Made by a program: the position numbers and the translations under genes. From Methanocorpusculum sp. (GTDB lineage: Archaea > Halobacteriota > Methanomicrobia > Methanomicrobiales > Methanocorpusculaceae), in contig JAUNXW010000079.1 in assembly GCA_030539595.1 (NCBI GenBank), positions 1 through 7,361 of the forward strand: a stretch of DNA of 7,361 bases. Direction: 5' to 3'. Below the pieces are notes generated by a model, which was not told the origin of the DNA, did no database searches, and saw nothing but the letters and a program-made list of their open reading frames with translations. This document shows, piece after piece, positions 1 to 5,789 of the stretch (positions within the stretch are counted from its first letter, which is position 1; each line of letters begins with the position of its first letter).

Positions 1-279
1 CGTATCCGTATGAGCGATTATTTCTGTGTCGTCCTTAATTATTTTTACGAGTTCGCAAAGTCCGCCCGTGTGGTCATCGTGCCCGTGAGAAAATACAACC
101 TTTGTCAATTCAGAAAGGTCGATACCAATCTTTTCCGCGTTTGATTTGAATAGGTCTGAGTATCCGCAGTCAAACAGAATTTTATCACCATCGTCTTCTA
201 TGTAAAAAGATAAGCCGGGTTCTCCGTAAAAATATTTGTAGATGAATGTATAGTTATCTACAATAACAGTCAGCTGCAT
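1..279 (-). CDS. COG1237-type metallo-beta-lactamase-fold hydrolase, N-terminal part
   Basis: The first 93 codons are present and the gene runs off the left window edge. The protein opens with the short strand LTVIVDN, then the PGLSFYIE and KILFDCG strands, and reaches the metal-binding motif SHGHDDHTGG with His65, His67, Asp69 and His70 (the HxHxDH signature). This order and spacing match the COG1237 branch of the MBL superfamily. Many database entries of that branch are named as a dihydropterin / ribofuranosylaminobenzene phosphate synthase, on the basis of methanogen pterin work. The metal site is clear, but the substrate cannot be read from this fragment. The HxExD variant typical of flavodiiron oxygen reductases is absent, so despite its superoxide reductase neighbour this is not an FprA-like oxygen reductase. 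The ATG at 277-279 gives the family's usual N-terminus; no Shine-Dalgarno precedes it. It lies 50 bases downstream of the superoxide reductase gene on the same strand and may partly depend on readthrough. Confidence 0.88.
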   Translation of the reverse strand, partial: MQLTVIVDNYTFIYKYFYGEPGLSFYIEDDGDKILFDCGYSDLFKSNAEKIGIDLSELTKVVFSHGHDDHTGGLCELVKIIKDDTEIIAHTDT

Positions 280-295
280 TAAATTCTATTTAGCA

Positions 296-316
296 CGACA
301 GACGATTAGTCTGTCG
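296..316. promoter_or_regulatory. Perfect palindrome upstream of the MBL hydrolase gene, candidate operator
   Basis: The arms CGACAGAC (296-303) and GTCTGTCG (309-316) are perfect reverse complements around a 5-base centre. It lies 17 bases before the hydrolase ATG and 13 bases after the superoxide reductase stop. On the minus strand it follows, rather than precedes, the T8 run at 320-327, so it does not have the layout of a hairpin-plus-T terminator for the upstream gene. An operator or a 5' leader hairpin for the hydrolase gene fits better. Its function is inferred. Confidence 0.55.
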
Positions 317-319
317 AAT

Positions 320-327
320 AAAAAAAA
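320..327 (-). terminator. Oligo-T terminator after the superoxide reductase gene
   Basis: The minus strand reads T8 two bases after the TAA stop of the superoxide reductase. Runs of this length directly after genes are typical intrinsic archaeal terminators. Its strength is unknown, and some transcripts may read on into the MBL hydrolase. Confidence 0.65.
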
Positions 328-329
328 GT

Positions 330-710
330 TTACTGGGTTGCCCAAGCGCCGTGTTTGTTGCAGTACTCGCTTGCTTTTTTTGCTTCCGCGTTTGTCTTAA
401 CAACAAGTTCCGGTGCTTCTCCGGGTTTGAGATTCTTCTGGTATTTTACACCGTCGACTGTCTCAAAGATAATCCACTGAATATAGTGGTCGGGATCCAT
501 CGGGTGTGTGACCGAACCGACTTTAATCTTGTAGCCTCCGTCGATTTTTTCAATTACCGGGACGTGCTTTTCTTTTGCCGCATCGGTTGTGTTTGGAACA
601 ATCTTATCCATCTTCTCACCGCAGCAGACAAGTTCGCCTGCGCCCGCGTTGAGAACGGATACAATGTTTCCGCAGATACTGCACTTATAGATTTCTCCTT
701 CTTTTGTCAT
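330..710 (-). CDS. dfx: Desulfoferrodoxin, two-iron (class I) superoxide reductase
   Basis: This cytoplasmic enzyme reduces superoxide to hydrogen peroxide (EC 1.15.1.2), usually taking electrons from rubredoxin, and gives oxygen tolerance to strict anaerobes. At 126 residues it has the length of the two-iron family. The N-terminal desulforedoxin domain carries a complete Fe(Cys)4 site: Cys10, Cys13, Cys29, Cys30. The catalytic domain has the EKHVP motif (Glu47, Lys48, His49), His69 in THPM, His75 in DHYIQW, and the C-terminal Cys117-x-x-His120 pair. Together these form the Fe(His)4Cys centre, with the Glu/Lys pair that guides substrate in the family. No key residue is missing, so the enzyme should be active with both centres. 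It appears to be its own transcription unit, with a TATA element just upstream and T8 after the stop. No rubredoxin or rubrerythrin gene is visible next to it. No Shine-Dalgarno precedes the ATG; with the TATA box about 26 bp away the mRNA is probably leaderless or nearly so. Confidence 0.96.
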   Translation of the reverse strand: MTKEGEIYKCSICGNIVSVLNAGAGELVCCGEKMDKIVPNTTDAAKEKHVPVIEKIDGGYKIKVGSVTHPMDPDHYIQWIIFETVDGVKYQKNLKPGEAPELVVKTNAEAKKASEYCNKHGAWATQ

Positions 711-730
711 GGTTTAGTAGTTGTATTTTT

Positions 731-741
731 TAAAATATATA
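731..741 (-). promoter_or_regulatory. TATA box of the superoxide reductase gene
   Basis: The minus strand reads TATATATTTTA, centred about 26 bp before the ATG at 710. That is the archaeal TATA-to-start distance for a transcript beginning at or next to the start codon. The absence of a ribosome-binding site agrees with this. Seen by eye only. Confidence 0.6.
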
Positions 742-758
742 CCTAAGTGTCAGGGAAC

Positions 759-766
759 AAAAAAAA
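759..766 (-). terminator. Oligo-T terminator of the lipoprotein operon
   Basis: T8 on the minus strand follows the TAA stop of the Cache lipoprotein with no gap. It separates the lipoprotein operon from the superoxide reductase promoter, which begins within the next 20 bases. Confidence 0.7.
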
Positions 767-2344
767 TTAAAATGTCTGAATAGGTATCATCGTAATAATA
801 ATAACCGCGGAATTATACACATGCTCAACAGAGCAGAGATACATAACAGTCTTGCCAGTTACCTCATCATAATAAGCATAATACATATTTCCCGCGCCCA
901 GATTTTCAAGGCTGATAACATTTCTCGAAACAGAAATTCCAAGAGAATCAGTTATTTTAAAAGAATCAGTTCCGACAAGTTCCGGGTGAAGAGAGTTTGC
1001 AAGAATAACTCCGTCCGGAGACATCACAACCCCTTCAACACCTTTTGGATAACCAATCTCATTATTTGTAACCGCCTTATACATCTTACTCTCGCCGTAT
1101 TTCATAATGTAGAGAAGACTGTCTTTTCCTGCCTTATTCACAACATACACCTTTGAAATATTAATCTCCTCAACATCATCGGAAAGAGGAATATAAGTTC
1201 TGATGTATGTATTCGAATCAATATTCAGAATATAAACAAGCGCCGGAACAGCCTTATACAAAGCGTGCTCAGCAGACGACTTAATCATAGACGTGAGATA
1301 ACCTCCGCCGAGATTGGAAGTAATTCCCTCAAGTTTTGTAACCGGCACATAATACGCATCAAATTCTGCATTAAGGTCTCTGTTGATAAATTCCTTGTTT
1401 GTGGATGCGGTAACAACTCCGTCTGTAATTACATAAAGCGGATACTCACTGTCTTTCAGATTATTTGCATAATCGGCAAGTTCAGTTTTGGTATGTGTCT
1501 GCGCAAATGTATAAACCGACCTGAGAAACTCTGTCATACCTTCTTTGGAGACATTTGTGCTGTAAATAACAGAGTGCGGGTCATATCCGTCATAATCGCG
1601 GACGTTCAGGGATACAATCATATCTTCTCCGAAGAGGTTCACAGTATTGTAAACGGCAGAAACAGGCTCTCCAATTTTATTTATGTATGAATACGAGCCT
1701 GAGTTTTCGCTGACATCCGATGATTTGTAAGTTACTTCTTTTCCAAGCAGTTTAGTTGACGGATGATAGTATCTCACACCATCCTTTGAATCTATCGTCA
1801 GATAATAACCTTCGGCATCTTTATGCTGACTGATAATTCTGCTTGGGACTGAATAAGATTCAAACGAATAGTAAAGACCGCCGATAACATTTCCGTTTTT
1901 ATCGCAGACGGGTGTGCCTAAAATAATTACTTTGCCAAGATTTTTGGCATCATAGATTGTCAGAAATTTAACCGTATCTTTTTTGGTCAGCGGAAATTTT
2001 GAGAAGTCGAATGAATATGTGTAGAAATTCGGATACCCATAAATTTCATCGGTTTCGTAATCATAGTACACAACCGAAACATCGTCCGGAGATTCGGCAT
2101 ACAATCTTGTGATTTCTGTCTTAAACTCGTATCCTAATTTTTTAAGATGACCAAGTACAGCCGCCTTCTTCAAAATATCTGCGGAAAGCGTGTCCGACTC
2201 TGTTTTGAGGTCATCTGTTATGCTGTTTAAAATCTCAGACATGTCAGAATTGGTTTCTGGATAAACCGTACTGTCAACACAGCCCGCGGAACATATGCAC
2301 AATCCAATTATAATGAAAGCCGCAATCGCGGTGATTATTTTCAT
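767..2344 (-). CDS. Secreted lipoprotein with Cache (PDC) sensor-like domains
   Basis: The 525-residue protein begins with a lipoprotein signal peptide: Lys2, a hydrophobic stretch (3-19) and the lipobox SAGC with Cys22 as the likely lipid anchor. It should face the outside of the membrane. After an N-terminal helix (about 32-70) comes a double-Cache-like region: strands at 88-107, the GTPVCDKNGNVIGGLYY element (143-159) and the IDSKDGVRYYHPSTKLLGKEV element (184-204). A middle part (about 265-385) with YVITDGVVTAS looks like a degraded single-Cache unit. A third unit (about 405-525) has MSPDGVILANSLHPELVG (441-458), the typical Cache 'DG.ilahp..lvG' element. No second membrane helix, HAMP, kinase or methyl-accepting region follows, so it is a sensor fold without output. 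I do not see the R-x-W-Y amino-acid motif of dCache receptors, so the ligand is open. Its ATG overlaps the stop of the solute-binding lipoprotein as ATGA and has a strong Shine-Dalgarno inside that gene, so the two are co-translated. The domain assignment is by eye. Confidence 0.75.
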   Translation of the reverse strand: MKIITAIAAFIIIGLCICSAGCVDSTVYPETNSDMSEILNSITDDLKTESDTLSADILKKAAVLGHLKKLGYEFKTEITRLYAESPDDVSVVYYDYETDEIYGYPNFYTYSFDFSKFPLTKKDTVKFLTIYDAKNLGKVIILGTPVCDKNGNVIGGLYYSFESYSVPSRIISQHKDAEGYYLTIDSKDGVRYYHPSTKLLGKEVTYKSSDVSENSGSYSYINKIGEPVSAVYNTVNLFGEDMIVSLNVRDYDGYDPHSVIYSTNVSKEGMTEFLRSVYTFAQTHTKTELADYANNLKDSEYPLYVITDGVVTASTNKEFINRDLNAEFDAYYVPVTKLEGITSNLGGGYLTSMIKSSAEHALYKAVPALVYILNIDSNTYIRTYIPLSDDVEEINISKVYVVNKAGKDSLLYIMKYGESKMYKAVTNNEIGYPKGVEGVVMSPDGVILANSLHPELVGTDSFKITDSLGISVSRNVISLENLGAGNMYYAYYDEVTGKTVMYLCSVEHVYNSAVIIITMIPIQTF

Positions 2345-3816
2345 ATGTGTACCCTCCTCATATTGTATTTATCTTTAAGAACGTCGTCCTGATTGGACGA
2401 AAATAACTCGTCAATACCTTTGTTGAGCATTTCGATTAAATAGACGTCACCGTTTTTGACAGCCGCAGCCGCATCTCCTTTGCCAATTTCAAGAATAATA
2501 TTGTATGTGCCGTCAATGATTTCATCGTTAACAAAAACACGCGGCAGAGCAATCGCATCAACCTCTTTGGAGTGGATACCCGATTTCATATCGTCCAGAT
2601 TATCATAGTAAACAAGCCCGCCCGATAAAATCATATCGTCGTAGTTATCAAAAAAGTATCTCCCAATCCATTTTGAGTTGGATGAGCCGGTCATTAAACC
2701 TGTTCTTACTTCGCCGGCTTCATATTCTTTTTCAGTGACTCCGCTGCCGGACAAAGATACAACAACGTTAGCCGAGTGATAATACGGGTTTGTAAATGTT
2801 ACTGCGTTCATTCTACTGTCTGAAATCGGCAGATAGCAGTACCACGCATCAATAATTCCATTGTTGATGGCGTTTTCGTATTCAGAAAATCTCAGAGAGA
2901 CAAACTCAACATCAAAGCCCTGATTTTCGGCAATCCATTTTATTGAATCCACATCGTATCCTACAAGTTCGGCGTTTTCGTCCAAGTATGCAAACGGAGA
3001 GAAATTTATGTCAACTCCTATTTTGTAAGTATCTTTTTTGGCGGCAATATTATATTTGCCGAGTAGTTTGTTCCAGTCTCCGGAAGCCTTGAGATTTGCA
3101 ACCCCTGCATTTATTTTTTCAAGAAGTTCAGATTCATTTTTGCTTACACCGTAAGCGGTGTATGTTGTTTCTTTGGTTGCGCCGACCGACTGAAGAGTTG
3201 GGTATTGTTCAAGAAGACCCGAGACAACATTTGTTGAGATGATTGTTGCATCGGCTGTTGTGGTTGTTACGTCTTTGAGCACTCCGTACACAGAAAATCC
3301 CTGAATTATTCTGCCGTCACCGATGCGTTTATCAAATTCTTCCTGTCCTATTTTATTTTTTATCCAGAGTTCCTGAGCGCTTCCCATCTGGACTGCAAGA
3401 ATCACACTGCCCGAGATTACATCTTCAAGAGTTACATCCGAACCTTTCTTCGCTATTATCTGAAAGTCGGATGTGAGATAAGGATTTGAGAAGTCTATGG
3501 TTTGTTTTCGTTCTTCGATTACAGTCATGGCAGACATCAAATCAATTTCACCGCTCTCAACAGCTTCTTTGTATCCTGAGACAAACATCGGCACGAACTC
3601 AAATTTAATATTCTGGTCTTGTGCTATCCAGTTGAGGATGTCAATGTCGAGACCGGTAAATTCCTGTGTCTCATGATTCTGTTCAGAGAGAGGATAATAT
3701 GCCGGGCTGACGCCCGCTGTGTATATTTCCGCTTCCTGAATACATCCTGAAGATGCTGTAACTCCGATAAGGATTATCAGGATGGACAGGGTTATGAATA
3801 TTTTTTCGTGCGCCAT
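2341..3816 (-). CDS. Lipoprotein with two tandem SBP_bac_3 (amino-acid-type) solute-binding domains
   Basis: The 491-residue protein has a lipoprotein signal: Lys5, hydrophobic core 6-20, lipobox SSGC with Cys25. Two complete periplasmic-binding-protein family 3 domains follow. Domain 1 (about 31-258) has FTGLDIDILNWIA (53-65), the MTVIEERKQTIDFSNPY motif (97-113) and GDWNKLLGKYNI (246-257). Domain 2 (about 263-486) repeats the same order: VGYDVDSIKWIA (285-296), SDSRMNAVTFTNPYY (332-346) and a final VLKDKYNM (479-486). In amino-acid binding proteins of this fold an Arg in the first motif and a later Asp hold the ligand's carboxylate and amino group. Arg103/Asp189 and Arg335/Asp420 sit at those places, so both domains may bind amino acids or similar compounds; this is inferred from position. 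Typical ABC binding proteins have one domain of about 230-250 residues. No permease, ATPase, kinase or chemoreceptor gene is next to it. It is the first gene of a two-gene operon. No Shine-Dalgarno precedes its ATG. Confidence 0.9.
   Translation of the reverse strand: MAHEKIFITLSILIILIGVTASSGCIQEAEIYTAGVSPAYYPLSEQNHETQEFTGLDIDILNWIAQDQNIKFEFVPMFVSGYKEAVESGEIDLMSAMTVIEERKQTIDFSNPYLTSDFQIIAKKGSDVTLEDVISGSVILAVQMGSAQELWIKNKIGQEEFDKRIGDGRIIQGFSVYGVLKDVTTTTADATIISTNVVSGLLEQYPTLQSVGATKETTYTAYGVSKNESELLEKINAGVANLKASGDWNKLLGKYNIAAKKDTYKIGVDINFSPFAYLDENAELVGYDVDSIKWIAENQGFDVEFVSLRFSEYENAINNGIIDAWYCYLPISDSRMNAVTFTNPYYHSANVVVSLSGSGVTEKEYEAGEVRTGLMTGSSNSKWIGRYFFDNYDDMILSGGLVYYDNLDDMKSGIHSKEVDAIALPRVFVNDEIIDGTYNIILEIGKGDAAAAVKNGDVYLIEMLNKGIDELFSSNQDDVLKDKYNMRRVHI
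2352..2359 (-). promoter_or_regulatory. Strong ribosome-binding site inside the upstream gene
   Basis: The minus strand reads GAGGAGGG, 7 bases before the ATG at 2344. It lies within the last codons of the solute-binding lipoprotein gene, where it encodes part of the MRRVHI tail. It fixes the start of the Cache lipoprotein and indicates efficient coupled translation. Confidence 0.8.
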
Positions 3817-3823
3817 GTTATCT

Positions 3824-3844
3824 GATTATAAATCATTTATAATC
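3824..3844. promoter_or_regulatory. Perfect 9-3-9 palindrome at the lipoprotein operon promoter, candidate operator
   Basis: Arms GATTATAAA (3824-3832) and TTTATAATC (3836-3844) are perfect reverse complements with a 3-base centre, beginning 8 bases before the ATG at 3816. The distal arm, read on the minus strand, contains a TATA-like TTATAAAT about 24 bp before the start codon. A bound regulator would therefore cover the TATA box or the transcription start. Because the arms are AT-rich, chance is more likely than for a GC-rich palindrome, but a perfect 9-bp arm at this position is notable. Confidence 0.55.
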
Positions 3845-3856
3845 TGTCCCACTTGT

Positions 3857-3865
3857 ATTTATATT
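3857..3865 (-). promoter_or_regulatory. Alternative distal TATA box of the lipoprotein operon
   Basis: The minus strand reads ATATAAATA, about 45 bp before the ATG. If TBP uses this site, transcription would start near 3835, in the middle of the palindrome, giving a leader of roughly 18-20 bases without a ribosome-binding site. If the TATA-like arm of the palindrome is used instead, the mRNA would be leaderless. The sequence does not decide between the two. Confidence 0.4.
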
Positions 3866-3971
3866 GCTCAGACTTGAGATGCTGAATCAAAAACGAGTTG
3901 ATGAATCGGATGACACATTACAACGTGACATCGAATAAGCCGAATTCTGCCTTTTTTACAGCGCCGCAAAC

Positions 3972-4610
3972 TCACCCTTTAAAATTATAAAAATAATTCT
4001 CAAGCTTTTCCTCTTTTGCAACGAACTCACGTTCCTTTCTGCTCAGAACCAAATCTCTTTCCCGGCTCTGAACCGCAGGACAAAATCTGCACAAAGCATC
4101 GTCAACCTCGTTCCACACAGCCCTCACCGGACAATAATAAACTCCGTCAAAAATCTCAACCCTGTAGCCACCGGGAAAAATCATACCTACAGGATGCACC
4201 GGCTCTTCAAGAATATAAACGGTAAATGCCGCAATTAAAAGTTTCAGAGAACGAAGACGCGAACTCTCATCACCCGCAGAAGTAACGGACACTGCATATT
4301 TAACAAACTTCTTCCAGCTCGAATTGAGTTTGACGTTTGCATGAACCTCATCAAGTTCGCACGTCATCATCTTATGATACCCGTCAATAATCTGGATTTT
4401 CGCAGAAGAAATAAGCGACTCGGCATAATCGCAAGGGACGCCATCAAGTTTTTTTGAATATCTGTAAATCATCTCATCCAAATCATCGGGCGTAAATTTC
4501 TTTCCCGCATCTTTCAGCATCTCAAGGAGAAAACCCTTCTTTCCCACCTTTTCAAATCCGTCAAATGAAAACTTTAATTCCTGTTCAACCCCTCTGTTCC
4601 AGAAACTCAC
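3972..4610 (-). CDS. DUF2115 (UPF0305) family protein
   Basis: This 212-residue protein belongs to a family of unknown function found mainly in methanogens. The diagnostic part is C-terminal: EPVHPVGMIFPGGYRVE (136-152), then YYCPV with Cys160, then ALCRFCPA with Cys174 and Cys177. The three conserved cysteines, two as CxxC, suggest a metal site, possibly shared between subunits; this is an inference. The N-terminal two thirds is helical and charged, with no signal peptide or membrane segment, so it is probably cytoplasmic. The start is a GTG, chosen because a GGGTGA Shine-Dalgarno lies 6 bases before it; the next in-frame ATG (residue 31) would cut into the domain. It diverges from carS across 66 bp. 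Only a T5 run (minus strand, 3889-3893) follows the gene, so termination before the lipoprotein operon may be incomplete. I cannot assign a function. Confidence 0.88.
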   Translation of the reverse strand: MSFWNRGVEQELKFSFDGFEKVGKKGFLLEMLKDAGKKFTPDDLDEMIYRYSKKLDGVPCDYAESLISSAKIQIIDGYHKMMTCELDEVHANVKLNSSWKKFVKYAVSVTSAGDESSRLRSLKLLIAAFTVYILEEPVHPVGMIFPGGYRVEIFDGVYYCPVRAVWNEVDDALCRFCPAVQSRERDLVLSRKEREFVAKEEKLENYFYNFKG

Positions 4611-4676
4611 AACCGCTCACCCTATTACTTAATAATTATCTAAACTCAACCTATTAAAAACAACTGAAGTGGGAAC
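4611..4676. promoter_or_regulatory. Shared divergent promoter region between DUF2115 and carS
   Basis: These 66 bases hold the promoters of both halves of the window. For carS the AT-rich TTAATAATTAT at 4629-4639 is a TATA candidate, predicting a start near 4660. For the DUF2115 gene the minus-strand TTTTTAATAG around 4651-4660 predicts a start near 4629, leaving room for its ribosome-binding site. If both are right, the two promoters face each other and their 5' leaders overlap. The TATA picks are by eye. Confidence 0.45.
4617..4622 (-). promoter_or_regulatory. Ribosome-binding site that supports the GTG start of the DUF2115 gene
   Basis: GGGTGA on the minus strand lies 6 bases before the GTG at 4608-4610 and matches the archaeal anti-Shine-Dalgarno core GGTGA. 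Another GTG overlapping this site is out of frame. Confidence 0.7.
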
Positions 4677-5264
4677 ATGTTTATTGATATTTTAGCAGGA
4701 ATCGGAATGGCTTGCCTTTGGGCAGTTTGGATAATGATTCCGGCATACATCCCAAACCCTGCAGCAGCCCTTGTCGGCGGGGGAACACCTATAGATTTCG
4801 GTAAATGCGCCAAAGACGGAAACAGAATCTTCGGCGACGGAAAAACATGGCGCGGTTTAATCGGAGGAATCTTAATCGGAATAATATTCGGTATCGTTCA
4901 GATTTTCCTTGTAAATACATTTCACTGGGATTTTCTGCCGCAGCACACAATTATAACGGTCTGCGCTCTTGCAGCAGGTTCACTTCTCGGTGATTTGATT
5001 AAGAGTTACTTCAAGCGTAGGCTTGGAAAAGACCGCGGAACAAAATGGCCTATAGCGGATATGTATGACATGGTTGTCGGTTCGCTTGTTCTTCTGACGC
5101 TTGTTCTCTTAGTCACCGGAAACATTGGGTGGTTTGCTGAAACTTTCCAAACTGTAGGATGGGGTGTAGGTGTTCTCGTCGCAATATTAATTCTGTCACC
5201 TCTATTACATCGCGGAACAAATATTATAGGATACTTATTAGGATTGAAGAAGGTACCATGGTAA
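4677..5264 (+). CDS. carS: CDP-archaeol synthase
   Basis: This integral membrane enzyme transfers CMP from CTP to 2,3-di-O-geranylgeranylglyceryl phosphate (EC 2.7.7.67), making the activated precursor of archaeal polar lipids. It is distantly related to bacterial CdsA. The 195-residue protein shows about five hydrophobic segments (roughly 4-25, 60-80, 92-110, 132-148, 160-177). It carries the family signatures: GDGKTWRG (53-60), and the block from GDLIKSYFKRRLG (105-117) through DRGTKWPIADMYDMVVGS (119-136) with its acidic metal-binding residues. It ends in HRGTNIIGYLLGLKKVPW, with the family's 'N..GY..GLK..PW' ending. Its last 7 bases overlap the start of pyrE, so the two are co-transcribed and probably translationally coupled. 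The ribosome-binding site before the ATG (GTGGG) is weak. No truncation or missing motif is apparent. Confidence 0.96.
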   Translation: MFIDILAGIGMACLWAVWIMIPAYIPNPAAALVGGGTPIDFGKCAKDGNRIFGDGKTWRGLIGGILIGIIFGIVQIFLVNTFHWDFLPQHTIITVCALAAGSLLGDLIKSYFKRRLGKDRGTKWPIADMYDMVVGSLVLLTLVLLVTGNIGWFAETFQTVGWGVGVLVAILILSPLLHRGTNIIGYLLGLKKVPW

Positions 5265-5764
5265 ACAGAATCTTAGATTTATTAATACAATACAAGGCAG
5301 TTGAATTCGGAGACTTCACTCTTGCATCAGGCGCGAAGAGTAAATATTACGTTGACGTCAAGACAGCAATTATGAGACCGGAGCTGTTGTCTGAAATAGC
5401 TAAAGAGGTCGCGGCAAAATATGATTTTGATGTAATAGCAGGCGTTGCTGTCGGCGGAGTTCCTCTTGCGACAGCTGTCTCTCTTGCTTCAAAAAAGCCA
5501 TGCGCAATAATTCGGGCGGCTTCCAAAGACCACGGAAAATCCGATATGGTTATCGGAAACGTCAAGGACAAACATGTTCTCTTAATTGAAGATGTTACAA
5601 CCTCGGGAGGTTCTTCAAAATACGGAGTTGATGAACTCAGAAAAGCAGGGGCAATTATTGATTCGGTTGTTGTGGTCGTCGACAGGGAAGGCGGAGGAGA
5701 AAAACTTCTTGCAGACAACGGTGTAACCCTTCACGCACTTGTAAGAGCAAGCGAGCTTCTCTAA
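5258..5764 (+). CDS. pyrE: Orotate phosphoribosyltransferase
   Basis: This enzyme joins orotate and PRPP to give OMP (EC 2.4.2.10), the fifth step of pyrimidine synthesis, in the cytoplasm as a dimer. The 168-residue protein has FTLASGAKSKYYVD (20-33, phosphate and orotate contacts), the mobile catalytic loop RAASKDHGKSDMVIG (86-100) with Lys90 and His92, and the PRPP-binding motif VLLIEDVTTSGGSS (107-120) with the Asp pair region at 111-112. It is short, as archaeal PyrE proteins usually are. An open frame extends 33 codons upstream inside carS, but that extension has no family similarity. The ATG at 5258, preceded by GAAGGT, gives the normal N-terminus. It overlaps carS by 7 bases. Pairing with carS links UMP/CTP supply and CTP-consuming lipid synthesis in one operon, though this may be only genomic convenience. 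Confidence 0.96.
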   Translation: MVNRILDLLIQYKAVEFGDFTLASGAKSKYYVDVKTAIMRPELLSEIAKEVAAKYDFDVIAGVAVGGVPLATAVSLASKKPCAIIRAASKDHGKSDMVIGNVKDKHVLLIEDVTTSGGSSKYGVDELRKAGAIIDSVVVVVDREGGGEKLLADNGVTLHALVRASELL

Positions 5765-5766
5765 TC

Positions 5767-5775
5767 TTTTTTTTT
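5767..5775 (+). terminator. Oligo-T terminator of the carS-pyrE operon
   Basis: T9 begins 3 bases after the pyrE stop codon. No stable hairpin precedes it, which is normal for an archaeal terminator. Confidence 0.75.
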
Positions 5776-5789
5776 ACCTCAAGCGAAAA

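Noticed and set aside
723..736. AT-only inverted repeat (TATTTT/AAAATA) near the superoxide reductase promoter
   Set aside because: It is explained by the TATA box and neighbouring A/T runs, and such short AT repeats are expected by chance.
351..746. Plus-strand open frame opposite the superoxide reductase
   Set aside because: It is antisense to a gene with complete active-site motifs, has no ribosome-binding site and no recognisable family.
821..1690. Two plus-strand open frames opposite the Cache lipoprotein gene (821-1156 and 1265-1690)
   Set aside because: Their composition is that of a reverse-strand shadow, rich in Asn, Arg and Ile without any domain, and the minus-strand gene has a signal peptide, lipobox and coupled start.
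3845..3971. Possible small RNA or small gene between the lipoprotein operon and the DUF2115 gene
   Set aside because: I found only scattered short repeats such as GAATC and TGACA, a distal TATA candidate and a T5 run. No open frame with a ribosome-binding site and no stable fold was evident by eye.
4016..4225. Plus-strand open frame opposite the DUF2115 gene
   Set aside because: It is a short, low-complexity shadow of a clear family member.
4805..4993. Plus-strand open frame inside carS
   Set aside because: It is an arginine- and asparagine-rich out-of-frame reading of carS, with no ribosome-binding site.
5159..5257. 33-codon N-terminal extension of pyrE
   Set aside because: It lies inside carS in another frame and has no family similarity; the ATG at 5258 gives the normal PyrE start.
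5347..5718. Minus-strand open frame opposite pyrE
   Set aside because: It is rich in Ser and Thr, has no domain, and is antisense to a complete enzyme gene.
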